64,000 bases of DNA from Occallatibacter savannae (GTDB lineage Bacteria; Acidobacteriota; Terriglobia; Terriglobales; Acidobacteriaceae): positions 333,016-397,015 of the forward strand of contig NZ_QFFY01000002.1 in assembly GCF_003131205.1 (NCBI RefSeq), read 5' to 3'. Positions 51,629-60,073 of this stretch are shown here, in pieces; position 1 is the first letter of the stretch, and each line of letters starts with the position of its first letter. The notes under the pieces were generated by a model. That model ran no database searches and was not told where the DNA came from. It saw only the letters and a list, made by a program, of their open reading frames with translations. Made by a program: the position numbers and the translations under genes.

Positions 51629-52826
51629 GGAGTTTGACCTTGATGAACTCCGCTCCGGACTATCAGAGTTTGCGGAGCCGGAGAAAGTCAGTGGTCGTTC
51701 CGCCGTCGAAGAAAGGGTTATTGCTGGTTTCGAAGAGATTCAACGCTTCTTCAGTAGCCACGGACACCTGCCACGGCACGGAGAAAACAAGGACATCTTC
51801 GAGCGGCTTTATGCGGTCAGGCTTGACCGACTGAGGGCGCAGGAGGAGTTTCGCACGCTCCTCGCTCCGTTAGACCATCAAGGATTGTTGGCTGCACCAG
51901 CAGCATCTTCCGTGGGAAAGGAAGAGCCCGACCTTGACGAACTGCGTGCCGAACTTGAAGATGCTACCGTCTCCAGCACCCTTACGGAACTTCGCCACGT
52001 TCGCAGCACTGCGGAGAAGCGTGCTGCTGAAGAGATTGCTAATCGTACGGTTTGCGAGGACTTCGAAGAATACAAGCCGATCTTCGAGAGCGTGAGGCTT
52101 GAGTTAAAGGATCGTGTGAGACAAGCCCTGCCATTGCAGAAGATGGACGAAATTAGGCTGACTGAAATTCAGCAAGGCCAATTCTTCATCGTTAACGGGC
52201 AGATTGCATACATCGCCCAAGCTGGCGAGGATTTCAAGACGCAATACGACAGGCGCGATAGTCGTCTGAGAGTCGTGTACGACAACGGTACAGAAAGCGA
52301 TTTGCTCATGCGCTCGTTTCAGCGTGCCTTACACAGAGACGAAGCGGCACGTGTCATAACGACCGTCGATAGCGGTCCGCTGTTCGCGCAAGAGCCAGCG
52401 GGAGATGACCTCGCCAGCGGCACAATCTACGTCCTGCGTAGCAAATCGGACCAGCCCGAGATTGCAGCCCATCGGGACGTTCTGCACAAAATTGGGGTTA
52501 CGGGTGGCAAGGTGGAAACCCGTATCGCCAACGCAAAGCTTGACCCCACGTACCTGTTGGCCGAAGTCGAGGTCGTAGCAACGTATGGTCTCTACAATGT
52601 GAGCCGCGTGAAGCTGGAGAATCTGATCCATCGCGTCTTTGACATCGCACAACTGGATATTGAGCTACGCGACCGTTTTGGCAACCCCGTGAAACCCCGT
52701 GAATGGTTCCTCGTGCCGCTATTTGTTATCAATGAAGCAGTTGAACGCATCAAGGATGGAACGATCACTGAATACGTCTATGACCCTTCGAGAGCGCAGT
52801 TGGTTAAACATGTGGCTCGGGCCTAG
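51621..52826 (+). CDS. T5orf172/GIY-YIG nuclease family protein
   Basis: 401 residues from ATG 51621 (GGAGGG upstream). The acidic helical N-terminus (about 1-190) includes FFSSHGHLPRHGENKDIFERLYAVRLD. The C-terminal T5orf172-type GIY-YIG domain reads GTIYVLRSKSDQPEIAAHRDVLHKIGVTGGKVETRIANAK, with the Glu of the third motif in VKLENLIHRVF. Third gene of the coupled operon; the likely DNA-cleaving subunit. Confidence 0.85.
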   Translation: MPEEFDLDELRSGLSEFAEPEKVSGRSAVEERVIAGFEEIQRFFSSHGHLPRHGENKDIFERLYAVRLDRLRAQEEFRTLLAPLDHQGLLAAPAASSVGKEEPDLDELRAELEDATVSSTLTELRHVRSTAEKRAAEEIANRTVCEDFEEYKPIFESVRLELKDRVRQALPLQKMDEIRLTEIQQGQFFIVNGQIAYIAQAGEDFKTQYDRRDSRLRVVYDNGTESDLLMRSFQRALHRDEAARVITTVDSGPLFAQEPAGDDLASGTIYVLRSKSDQPEIAAHRDVLHKIGVTGGKVETRIANAKLDPTYLLAEVEVVATYGLYNVSRVKLENLIHRVFDIAQLDIELRDRFGNPVKPREWFLVPLFVINEAVERIKDGTITEYVYDPSRAQLVKHVARA

Positions 52827-52909
52827 AGCAAATCTCTCAATTTCAAAAAATTGTTGGGAAATCGACCAAAACACGGGCTGTATTCGCCTCGTTCTCCGTA
52901 TACTCTAGT

Positions 52910-53215
52910 GTGCAAAAACGGGTCCTTTCCCCAACAAGCCTCTTCTGCATCGAACTCCAGCGCCACCCGAAAGACCTCGGACTTTCCATTCTTCTCCCTG
53001 CCACCTGCGAACTGATGGCAAGGCGTGAATTCCTCCGCCTATATCCCGAATACCAGCACACTCCAGTTGTAATCCGGGAATACCTCGCTCAATATGCGGA
53101 AATCGATTGGGATTCCGGTCGCACTATTGTGGCTAAACAGCGAGGGCGACCTGAAATTCCTGTTTGTGTTGCTGCTGGAGCGAGAAGGAAGCCACCAAGC
53201 ATTGAGGAGGACTAA
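52910..53215 (+). CDS. Hypothetical protein, possibly leaderless GTG start
   Basis: 101 residues, unrecognised: MQKRVLSPTSLFCIELQRHPKDLGLSILLPATCELMARREFLRLYPEYQHTPVVIREYLAQ..., basic C-terminus. No ribosome site, but TATACT lies a few bases before the GTG, as expected for a leaderless transcript. It ends five bases before the recombinase gene, so the two are probably co-transcribed. Confidence 0.55.
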   Translation: MQKRVLSPTSLFCIELQRHPKDLGLSILLPATCELMARREFLRLYPEYQHTPVVIREYLAQYAEIDWDSGRTIVAKQRGRPEIPVCVAAGARRKPPSIEED

Positions 53216-53220
53216 ACCGA

Positions 53221-53841
53221 ATGAAGCAGTGCGCAATCTATGCGAGAGTCAGCACGTCAGACCAGCGAATCGAAAATCAGCTTCTTGATCTGCGCCAGTT
53301 TGCGGCTCAACGCGGCCTCGAAGTGGTCTGCGAATATACCGATGTCGGAATCAGCGGCTCCAAGGCTCGTCGTCCCGGTCTCGATGCGATGCTACGAGAT
53401 GCTCGGAAACGGAAGTTCACGGTTCTTATCGTCGCGGCCTTTGACCGTTTGGCAAGGAGCACAAAGCACTTCCTCGGCGTAGTAGACGAACTGGATTCTT
53501 TCGGCATCGAGTTCATCTCTCGCCGCGAGAACATTGCGACTGATGGGGCAATGGGTCGCTTGTTCATCACCCTAATCTCGTCCATCGCAGAACTGGAAGC
53601 CGACTTGATTAGGGAGCGCGTCAGGGCTGGAATCCGCAGAAGGAAGCTGGAAGGTCTCCCAGTCGGACGGCAACCTCTCGACGTTGACCATCGCTCATTG
53701 ATTGAAGACAGGTTGCGTGGAATGAGTCTGACGGACGTGGCGAAGCGGTACGATGTCAGCAGGGCTTCCGTGGTCAGGTGGGTTCGAGAGGCTCAACAGA
53801 AGACAGCCATCCATGGGTTCAAGCAGGAGGTCGCTGCATGA
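53221..53841 (+). CDS. Serine recombinase (resolvase/invertase family)
   Basis: 206 residues. Catalytic Ser in AIYARVSTSDQRIENQ; YTDVGISGSKARRPGLDAML; Arg residues in VAAFDRLARSTKHFL; long helix IAELEADLIRERVRAGIRRRK; C-terminal HTH MSLTDVAKRYDVSRASVVRWV. Small resolvase size. Overlaps the next gene by ATGA. May resolve or invert DNA within the element; no clear res site was identified. Confidence 0.92.
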   Translation: MKQCAIYARVSTSDQRIENQLLDLRQFAAQRGLEVVCEYTDVGISGSKARRPGLDAMLRDARKRKFTVLIVAAFDRLARSTKHFLGVVDELDSFGIEFISRRENIATDGAMGRLFITLISSIAELEADLIRERVRAGIRRRKLEGLPVGRQPLDVDHRSLIEDRLRGMSLTDVAKRYDVSRASVVRWVREAQQKTAIHGFKQEVAA

Positions 53842-54059
53842 TGAACCGTGTGATAGTCAGGTTCCGTCCGAGCAAAGCTGTTCGCAATCTACCGAGTGAA
53901 TCGCTGAACGACGCGCTGGTTTCTCTTGCCGGGGCGGACGAACTCCAGCCGCTTCTTAGCGAGGCGACTGAAGAGGGCAAAGCACTTGCCATCGAGGTAT
54001 TCCAAAACCGGGAAGGACGCCCCGTATTCATCAATTTCCGCAAAGAGGACCTCGAATGA
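53838..54059 (+). CDS. Small hypothetical protein coupled to the recombinase
   Basis: 73 residues from ATG 53838, overlapping the recombinase stop. MMNRVIVRFRPSKAVRNLPSESLNDALVSLAGADELQPLLSEATEEGKALAIEVFQNREGRPVFINF. No family recognised; a recombinase accessory or toxin/antitoxin-sized protein are possibilities without evidence. Confidence 0.6.
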   Translation: MMNRVIVRFRPSKAVRNLPSESLNDALVSLAGADELQPLLSEATEEGKALAIEVFQNREGRPVFINFRKEDLE

Positions 54060-54083
54060 TGGTTCTCTCCTGCCGGGTGTACC

Positions 54084-54368
54084 TTAACGCTTTCGTCCGC
54101 CCTTCCGACGCATCACGACATCGAAATTTACCTTCTCGTAGACACCGTTCTTGTCCAGCCCATTCACCAGCTTTGAAATAGGCGTTTCGAAGACTTCGCA
54201 GATTCGCAGCAGAGTGGTAACGGTAATGGGGCGTCCAGCCTCCACCTGCTGCCAATGCCGTGTGGAAAAACCAAAGCTAAGCATGTCCTCTTGCGAGAAC
54301 CCGCGTTTCTTCCGGATATCCCGAACTCTTGTACCCAAGGCGCGGAAGAACTGGTCTTGATTCGCCAC
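54084..54368 (-). CDS. XRE-family transcriptional regulator
   Basis: 94 residues. HTH: LGTRVRDIRKKRGFSQEDMLSFGFSTRHWQQVEAGRPITVTTLLRICEVFETPISKLV. Basic C-terminal tail. Divergent from the CxxCxGxG/AAA+ pair, with 73 bases between the starts, so it probably controls that operon. Confidence 0.9.
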   Translation of the reverse strand: MANQDQFFRALGTRVRDIRKKRGFSQEDMLSFGFSTRHWQQVEAGRPITVTTLLRICEVFETPISKLVNGLDKNGVYEKVNFDVVMRRKGGRKR

Positions 54369-54441
54369 GCATTGAGATGTAAAGATTTACGAGCAGAAAC
54401 GCCACGAGCAGATTAGCGTATTGGTTCCTTTCAGGAGGAGC

Positions 54442-54609
54442 ATGATGCAGGAATGTTCGAAGTGCAACGGCACTGGAAAGTGTCCAAGCTGCAAGGGGAC
54501 AGGGCATCTCGGTTATCCCGGCTATGGGCCAATTGGGAACCGGCCTCATTGCAGCTATTGCCAAGCTTCAGGAGCTTGCCGCGTGTGCAAAGGAAGCGGC
54601 AAGAAGTAG
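54442..54609 (+). CDS. DnaJ-type CxxCxGxG mini-protein
   Basis: 55 residues from ATG 54442, directly after AGGAGGAG; the track start 54421 is upstream of this site. Almost entirely zinc motifs: CSKCNGTGKCPSCKGTG ... CSYCQASGACRVCKGSGKK, i.e. four C-x2-C units, three with the following G-x-G of DnaJ. Lacks any J-domain. Encoded 21 bases before the AAA+ gene, suggesting a substrate-binding or adaptor partner. Confidence 0.8.
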   Translation: MMQECSKCNGTGKCPSCKGTGHLGYPGYGPIGNRPHCSYCQASGACRVCKGSGKK

Positions 54610-54630
54610 CCCATCGGAGGAGACCTTAGG

Positions 54631-55905
54631 ATGGAGTTCACAACAAGTGAACTGGTGTGGCCTGTCGCTCTGGCGTTTGGGTTTGTAATCCTCGTATTCT
54701 CCGCTCAGCGCGAGAGCGCGGGCAGGATTCTTTTTCCCGCTTTGATGGCGTCTGGCATCGCTGGCTTGGTTTATGGCCGAACCGACTCTCTGAATCACAC
54801 GCAGTGGCTCGTCGCGCTTTCAGAGGCGGGCGGCTATATCTGGTTCGTCAGAATCCGTAAGCAGAGAGTGCTGATGGAGGAACGGGAACAGCAACAGCGT
54901 GAGCGCGAGGAGGAGCAAAGGCGGAACAGAGAACGTGCTCTCCGGGCGCAGGAAGAGGAACGCGAACAACAGCGCAAACTCGCTCGTACGGAGCGCCGTT
55001 TGAGCGAACGGCGAGACAAAGCGAAGCGGCAGGAACAGAAGCGAGACGTTGAAACAACGCTCCCTTCCAGAGTTCGTACTACGCGAGGGGGTCTCAAGGC
55101 CGTCGCTGGAATGGCATCTCTAAAGAAGCTTCTTCGAGAGCAGGTCATAGAGGTTTACAAAAGGCCTGACAAGCCCCGACAATACGGGCTTTCAATACCG
55201 AATGGCATTCTTCTCTACGGGCCACCGGGCTGCGGCAAGACGTTCATCGCCCGCCAACTAGCAAGCGAACTGAAGTATCACTTTTTCGAGATTTCGCCGT
55301 CCGACGTTGCTGATTCATACGTTCATGGAAGCACAATTAAAATCCGTGACATTTTTGAGCGGGCAATCAGCAAGGCACCTTCCGTGCTGCTTATCGACGA
55401 ATTCGATGCTCTTGTACCCAGTAGAGCGGCTCTCGGCGGACATCACCATAAGGCTGAGGAAGTGAACGAGTTCCTTGCTCGTATGGCGACCTGCTCTGAG
55501 AAAGGTGTGCTACTCATACTTGCCACGAATGCACCAGAGAAGATTGACCCTGCCGTCCTGCGTTCTGGCCGAATTGACAAGAAAATCTACGTCGGCGCTC
55601 CAGACCAAGTTGCACGAGAAGAAATCCTTAGACATCATTTGAGGGGTCGCTACACTGCACCCGAACTTCACCTTGAGGTAATTTCGGAAGTTCTCAAAGG
55701 ATACTCATCAGCAGACCTGAACCTGTTAGTGGACGAGTCGGCCAGACTCGCGATGAAGGCAAGTGAGCCAATTGGAGAACAACACTTGCAGTCAGCCCGA
55801 AATCTCGTCGCACCTTCCGTATCGGCACAGGATGAGGCCGCGTACGAAAGGTTCGGGGCACCAGCGGTACAGACCGAGACGCGAACAATAGGGTTTAGAG
55901 CCTGA
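54631..55905 (+). CDS. Membrane-anchored coiled-coil AAA+ ATPase
   Basis: 424 residues. Two N-terminal hydrophobic segments (VWPVALAFGFVILVFSA and ILFPALMASGIAGLVYG), then a very charged coiled coil (EEREQQQREREEEQRRNRER...), then one AAA+ module: Walker A GILLYGPPGCGKTFIAR, Walker B SVLLIDEFDALVP, sensor 1 LLILATNAPEKIDPAVL, arginine finger RSGRIDKKI, and the sensor-2 region. The module is of the FtsH/Cdc48 classical clade but with no protease domain. Operon with the mini zinc protein; the XRE gene is divergent. Confidence 0.85.
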   Translation: MEFTTSELVWPVALAFGFVILVFSAQRESAGRILFPALMASGIAGLVYGRTDSLNHTQWLVALSEAGGYIWFVRIRKQRVLMEEREQQQREREEEQRRNRERALRAQEEEREQQRKLARTERRLSERRDKAKRQEQKRDVETTLPSRVRTTRGGLKAVAGMASLKKLLREQVIEVYKRPDKPRQYGLSIPNGILLYGPPGCGKTFIARQLASELKYHFFEISPSDVADSYVHGSTIKIRDIFERAISKAPSVLLIDEFDALVPSRAALGGHHHKAEEVNEFLARMATCSEKGVLLILATNAPEKIDPAVLRSGRIDKKIYVGAPDQVAREEILRHHLRGRYTAPELHLEVISEVLKGYSSADLNLLVDESARLAMKASEPIGEQHLQSARNLVAPSVSAQDEAAYERFGAPAVQTETRTIGFRA

Positions 55906-55937
55906 GTTTAGGGTGGTTCACAAACCCGAAATCCTAG

Positions 55938-55962
55938 CCCCCGATTTCCGGGGGCTTTTTGC
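55938..55962 (+). terminator. Rho-independent terminator
   Basis: AGCCCCCG / CGGGGGCT perfect eight-pair stem, five-base loop, then TTTTT. It closes the AAA+ operon. Confidence 0.92.
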
Positions 55963-56242
55963 TGCTTGATGCCCTCCGAGTGGCTGGTTCACTTGGTTTA
56001 GTCTACGAACCGGAGCCCTCTTTCTACCCTGCTGCTTCCACTTGTACGCCAATGTAGATGGGCGCGTACTGAAAGACCATACCTAATTGTGCGCCGTTCT
56101 TTGGAAGTCGGATCAAACCGACCACCTCCAGTGAAGTGGTGAATGGCCGCAAAAGGTTCGTTCGAGTCCAGCGCGTCAGCCGTCCTCCTTCAGCTTTGGT
56201 GTGAATCATCTCAATCATCCAGCGCACGCATCTAACGGCGCG

Positions 56243-57520
56243 ATGAGCGAGCAACACACGTCCGGTCGGCAGCATACGGTTCTCAGGTCTCTCGGGTTGG
56301 GGTTAATTACGGGTGCTGCCGACGACGACTGCTCGGCAATCGGAACCTATGCACAAGCCGGAGCCCAGTTCGGCTACAAGTTGCTATGGACTGCCCCGGT
56401 CACTTTCCCAATGATGGTTGCGGTCGTCTACCTCTCGGGAAAGCTTGGCCAAGTCACCGGCGAGGGCTTGTTCAGTGTTCTACGCAACCACTACTCACGA
56501 TGGTTCGTTTACCTCGTCTTGGCGGCAGTCGTTACGGGCAACACAATTGAGGCGGGCGCTGACATAGGAGGGATGGCGGCTGGGATCGGTATCCTCGTGC
56601 ATTGGCCTCGGTGGGTTCTGGTGCTCTGCATTACAGTCGCGACCCTTGTTCTACAAATCTGGGGTTCCTACAAGCTGATCCGGAACATCTTTCGAGTCAT
56701 AGCCTTGTCTCTTGCCGCTTACATCTTTTCGGCATTCCTTGCGCACCCTCAACTTGGTCAGGTTGTTCGAGGAACGTTTGTGCCGACGGTCGGCTTCAAC
56801 AAAGATTTCCTTTCGATTGTTGTTGCGATCATCGGAACCTCTCTTTCTGCCTATCTATATACGTGGCAGTCGAACGAGGAGGTGGAAGAGAAGGTAGCTG
56901 CCGGAAAACACAGTGTTCGCGAACGGCGGGGCACTTCGGAGGCGGAATTGCGAAGTAGTCTCTGGGACGTGATTTTCGGCATGCTGTTCTCAAACATTGT
57001 CATGTACTTTATTATTTTGGCGACTGCTGCCACACTTTTCGTCGCCGGTAAACACAACATCAATACCGCTGCCGAAGCTGCTCAGTCCCTCACCCCGCTG
57101 GCTGGGCGAGCAGCGGGGCTTCTTTTCACGCTCGGAATCATCGGCGTCGGCTTCCTCGCGGTTCCCGTGATGACGACCGGAGCCGCTTACGACGTCAGCC
57201 AATCCTTCGGTTGGAAGAATGGGCTTTACCAAAAGCCTTCAGAGGCGAAGAAGTTCTACGCTGCGATAACATTCATTACTCTTGTTGCGATGGGGCTCAA
57301 CTTTGTCGGGATCAATCCAATGCGTGCGCTGGTGATCGCGGGTATCGTACAGGGGTTCTCGACGCCACCTCTAATGATGCTCATCATGGTAATGACAAAC
57401 AATGGCTCCATCATGGGAAACCGCGTGAACGGACGATGGGCGAATATTTTGGGATGGATTACAACTGCGATGATCTTTTCCGCGTCACTGGGGCTCATCA
57501 TCAGTTGGTTCTTGCATTAG
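56243..57520 (+). CDS. NRAMP-related membrane transporter
   Basis: 425 residues with about 11 membrane helices; LeuT-like NRAMP family. The start is ATG 56243 (the track's 56201 is unsupported). TM1 reads LITGAADDDCSAIGTYAQAGAQFGY, where classical transporters have DPGN. TM6, expected to carry the metal-binding MPH, reads VAIIGTSLSAYLYTWQSNEEVEE. The protein therefore belongs to the NRAMP-related group lacking the usual metal ligands; substrate may be another divalent ion or unknown. Confidence 0.85.
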   Translation: MSEQHTSGRQHTVLRSLGLGLITGAADDDCSAIGTYAQAGAQFGYKLLWTAPVTFPMMVAVVYLSGKLGQVTGEGLFSVLRNHYSRWFVYLVLAAVVTGNTIEAGADIGGMAAGIGILVHWPRWVLVLCITVATLVLQIWGSYKLIRNIFRVIALSLAAYIFSAFLAHPQLGQVVRGTFVPTVGFNKDFLSIVVAIIGTSLSAYLYTWQSNEEVEEKVAAGKHSVRERRGTSEAELRSSLWDVIFGMLFSNIVMYFIILATAATLFVAGKHNINTAAEAAQSLTPLAGRAAGLLFTLGIIGVGFLAVPVMTTGAAYDVSQSFGWKNGLYQKPSEAKKFYAAITFITLVAMGLNFVGINPMRALVIAGIVQGFSTPPLMMLIMVMTNNGSIMGNRVNGRWANILGWITTAMIFSASLGLIISWFLH

Positions 57521-57579
57521 CAGTAGGGCAAATACCATCTTCTTTCGCGATGTTCTATTTGAGCCAACTGAAAACCTTT

Positions 57580-57795
57580 TTAAGCCGTGAACACCTCACC
57601 CAATGCCATCAGAGAGAACTTCAGTTGTCCAAGTTTCTCAACCAGTTCCCGTGCCTGTTGATCTGAGAGGATGAATTTGAGTCTCTGATCCGATATTGCG
57701 TCGTAGACCTCTCGCGAGCGTCGAACACCCTCGATCTTGTTCGCCAAGTTCGTGCGTTGGGATGCGATATGTGCAAGCGTCAGTCCCAATTCCAC
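57580..57795 (-). CDS. Small helical protein
   Basis: 71 residues with a GTG start. ASQRTNLANKIEGVRRSREVYDAISDQRLKFILSDQQARELVEKLGQLKFSL is probably two helices. No ribosome site or family recognised. Confidence 0.4.
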   Translation of the reverse strand: MELGLTLAHIASQRTNLANKIEGVRRSREVYDAISDQRLKFILSDQQARELVEKLGQLKFSLMALGEVFTA

Positions 57796-58013
57796 ATCTG
57801 TGAACAGAAGGTCGATTCCTATTTGGTTGTATCGTCTCGTGTATCGGGCACCTGTGAATTCTACTCTTTGACTTGAGAGCTTGCGCTCTCCAGTTGAGAG
57901 TTCAAGACAGTTAAATTTATGTCCAGTTGAGCAACATCGTTACCCGACATAACGGCAAATGCTCGTTCTAGCGGTGCAAATTTATATACCTCTTCCGCTA
58001 GCCTGTACCGTCG

Positions 58014-58232
58014 TTAGGTGCCCCTGACCACTGCATCGGGCGCGGTTGAGTCCACGCTCACCATTTTGCTTCGGAGCTTCTCAATCAGTTGATCGGTTCT
58101 TCGAATTTGGGCGCGTGAATGCAGGAGAGCGCGATGTGTCTCGTTGATCCGGTAATGGCTAAGGGTGAGAACAGATCGGCTCGAGACGAGCCGATCCAGA
58201 GAGGTTCGCAAAATGTCCAATACCCCGCACAT
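58014..58232 (-). CDS. Small helical protein, related to 33489/33776 pattern
   Basis: About 72 residues from ATG 58232 (MCGVLDILRTSLDRLVSSRSVLTLSHYRI); the track start is 58274. The C-terminal helix THRALLHSRAQIRRTDQLIEKLRSK shares spacing with THKAIQTSLDKLLQSDMTIKRM (33489) and HSWEAIERSWALIKRSDAIIRDL (33776). Unknown function. Confidence 0.5.
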   Translation of the reverse strand: MCGVLDILRTSLDRLVSSRSVLTLSHYRINETHRALLHSRAQIRRTDQLIEKLRSKMVSVDSTAPDAVVRGT

Positions 58233-58379
58233 GCTATGCGTCGGCCAATCAGCAGCCATACGAAATCCTTGCACAGGTGACGCACGGACGGAACTAGGTT
58301 TATTCCTAGCTTCCTCGCCATTGGAACACTCATCCTCGCAGACTGAGAGGAACAGAGAGAGACCGGGTGCAAGTCTAGC

Positions 58380-59342
58380 CTATTCCCGCACAACCAGCCG
58401 AGGATTCTTGTCATTCCTCAGCCCCATGAACTTGATATGCCTGACGTGGCTTGAATCCGTCCATTCGAGGAATTCGAACTGCGCTACCAATTTCGGCTTT
58501 ACCCAGACGCAATCCTTCATCTTCGCCGCTGTTAATCCCTGACCCCATCTGCCGCTTTTCGGCTCCGGCAGATTAACGAACGGGCACCGCTGCACGAATA
58601 ATGGTTTCAGACGTGCGTACAGGTCGCGGCGAGTCGCGGGAACCAGACCTGCTCGAACTCTCGCCGCGTACATCAGTTCGTCGCCGTCATAGAAGCCAAC
58701 TACGAGCGCATCGACTCCGTTGCTGCCCGGAATGAAGCCGCCAAGCACGAATTCTTGACCGATATTGATTCGCTTCTTTGACCATGCCCCGCTTCGTTTG
58801 CCGGGTTCGTAGAGGGAGGTTAGCCGCTTTGCGACTACGCCCTCTCCACCCATCTCCCGAACGGCGGCGAGGAAGCGTGGCAGGGGGCCGGGAAAATGCT
58901 CCGATAGCTGCACTCGCTCAGATGGAGTGATTGCCTCTTCGAGGAGTGTCCGCCGTTCGCTAAGAGGCAGAAGCTTAGTGTCCTTCCTGCGGTTCACAAG
59001 CACATCGAAGACGAACAGCACGACATTGCTTTCAGTAGTGGCATTCTGGATGGCGTTGAAGCTCGGGCGTCCGTCTTCATCGAATGCGACTAATTCGCCG
59101 TCAACGGCAGTTCCGATGGGCAGTGTTTTGCCGAGTGCCGCGAATACCTGCGGAAACTTCTTGGAGAAGTCCTTGCCGTTGCGCGACAGCAGGTGAACGC
59201 CAGCCTTGTCTCGAATCGCTTGACCTCGGAAACCGTCGAGCTTCAGTTCGTAAACCCAGTCGGAGCTTTCCGGGAGATTGGCGACAGGCAAACACTCCAT
59301 CGGAGGAGTGAACGGAATCTCGTTTTCGTTGGTGCGAGTCAT
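58380..59342 (-). CDS. ATP-dependent DNA ligase (LigD ligase-domain type)
   Basis: 320 residues. Nucleotidyltransferase motif I WVYELKLDGFRGQA (Lys is the adenylation site), motif III VVLFVFDVLV, motif IV GGEGVVAKRLTSLYEPG, motif V CVWVKPKLVAQFEFLEWT, and a C-terminal OB fold. The single-function type, without polymerase or nuclease domains. Overlaps the SRAP gene by ATGA; with the basic mini-protein it makes a three-gene repair operon, as often seen on plasmids and islands of soil bacteria. Confidence 0.93.
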   Translation of the reverse strand: MTRTNENEIPFTPPMECLPVANLPESSDWVYELKLDGFRGQAIRDKAGVHLLSRNGKDFSKKFPQVFAALGKTLPIGTAVDGELVAFDEDGRPSFNAIQNATTESNVVLFVFDVLVNRRKDTKLLPLSERRTLLEEAITPSERVQLSEHFPGPLPRFLAAVREMGGEGVVAKRLTSLYEPGKRSGAWSKKRINIGQEFVLGGFIPGSNGVDALVVGFYDGDELMYAARVRAGLVPATRRDLYARLKPLFVQRCPFVNLPEPKSGRWGQGLTAAKMKDCVWVKPKLVAQFEFLEWTDSSHVRHIKFMGLRNDKNPRLVVRE

Positions 59343-60073
59343 TCAAAAAGGGAGGGAGTGGGATTTACCTCGATTTCCTTGAGGGGCTCAATCAGGCTCG
59401 GGTCGTCGTTACGAGTATTCCCAACCGCTTTGCTCACCTTCCATACCTTCATCTCCTCGGCAGGGTAGGGTCTCAGCAAATCAATGGGCAGATGTGCCGG
59501 GTCGGTTGGTGCCAACCAACGCTCGTAGTCTCTGCGATGCAGGATTACGGGCATTCGATTGTGAAGAGGCTCCACCAATTCATTGGGGTCAGTTGTGAGA
59601 AATGTATACGTCCGCAGCTTTCGCCCTGTGGTTTTATCCTTCCACGTCTCCCAGAGTCCGGCAAAGGCAAACATCTCTCCGTTCTTCAACGCAATCGCAT
59701 GGGGTTGCTTTGTTTTCTCATCCACCTTCTGCCACTCGTAAAACCAGTCCGCTGGCACGAGGCAACGTCGTGTTTTCCATGCCTCCCGAAACGCGGGGCT
59801 AGTAGCGACCGTTTCGGACTTCGCATTGATTGTGCTGAATGATGCTTTGCCGTCTTTCGACCAGTACGGGACGAGACCCCATCGCATCACGGTGAGTTCT
59901 CGCCCACCTGTCTCACCATTCAGGCGCACAACTGGTTGCACACTCTGAGGCGCAACATTGAAGGATGGAGCAAGGCTTATTTCATCGAATTCATCGAAGA
60001 CATTCGTATTGTGCGTCTGCATCCATTCAGCGATGCGCTGCTTGTCTCCGCGTCTTCCATAGCGACCACACAT
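59339..60073 (-). CDS. SOS response-associated peptidase (SRAP/HMCES family)
   Basis: 244 residues. Catalytic Cys2 in MCGRYGRR; active-site Glu in LVPADWFYEWQKV; His in VEPLHNRMPVIL; the AKSETVATSPAFREAWKTRRCLVP block is the family core. Family members crosslink to abasic sites in single-stranded DNA and protect them. Start ATG 60073 is seven bases from the 3' end of the preceding basic protein; the 3' end overlaps the ligase gene. Confidence 0.95.
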   Translation of the reverse strand: MCGRYGRRGDKQRIAEWMQTHNTNVFDEFDEISLAPSFNVAPQSVQPVVRLNGETGGRELTVMRWGLVPYWSKDGKASFSTINAKSETVATSPAFREAWKTRRCLVPADWFYEWQKVDEKTKQPHAIALKNGEMFAFAGLWETWKDKTTGRKLRTYTFLTTDPNELVEPLHNRMPVILHRRDYERWLAPTDPAHLPIDLLRPYPAEEMKVWKVSKAVGNTRNDDPSLIEPLKEIEVNPTPSLFE

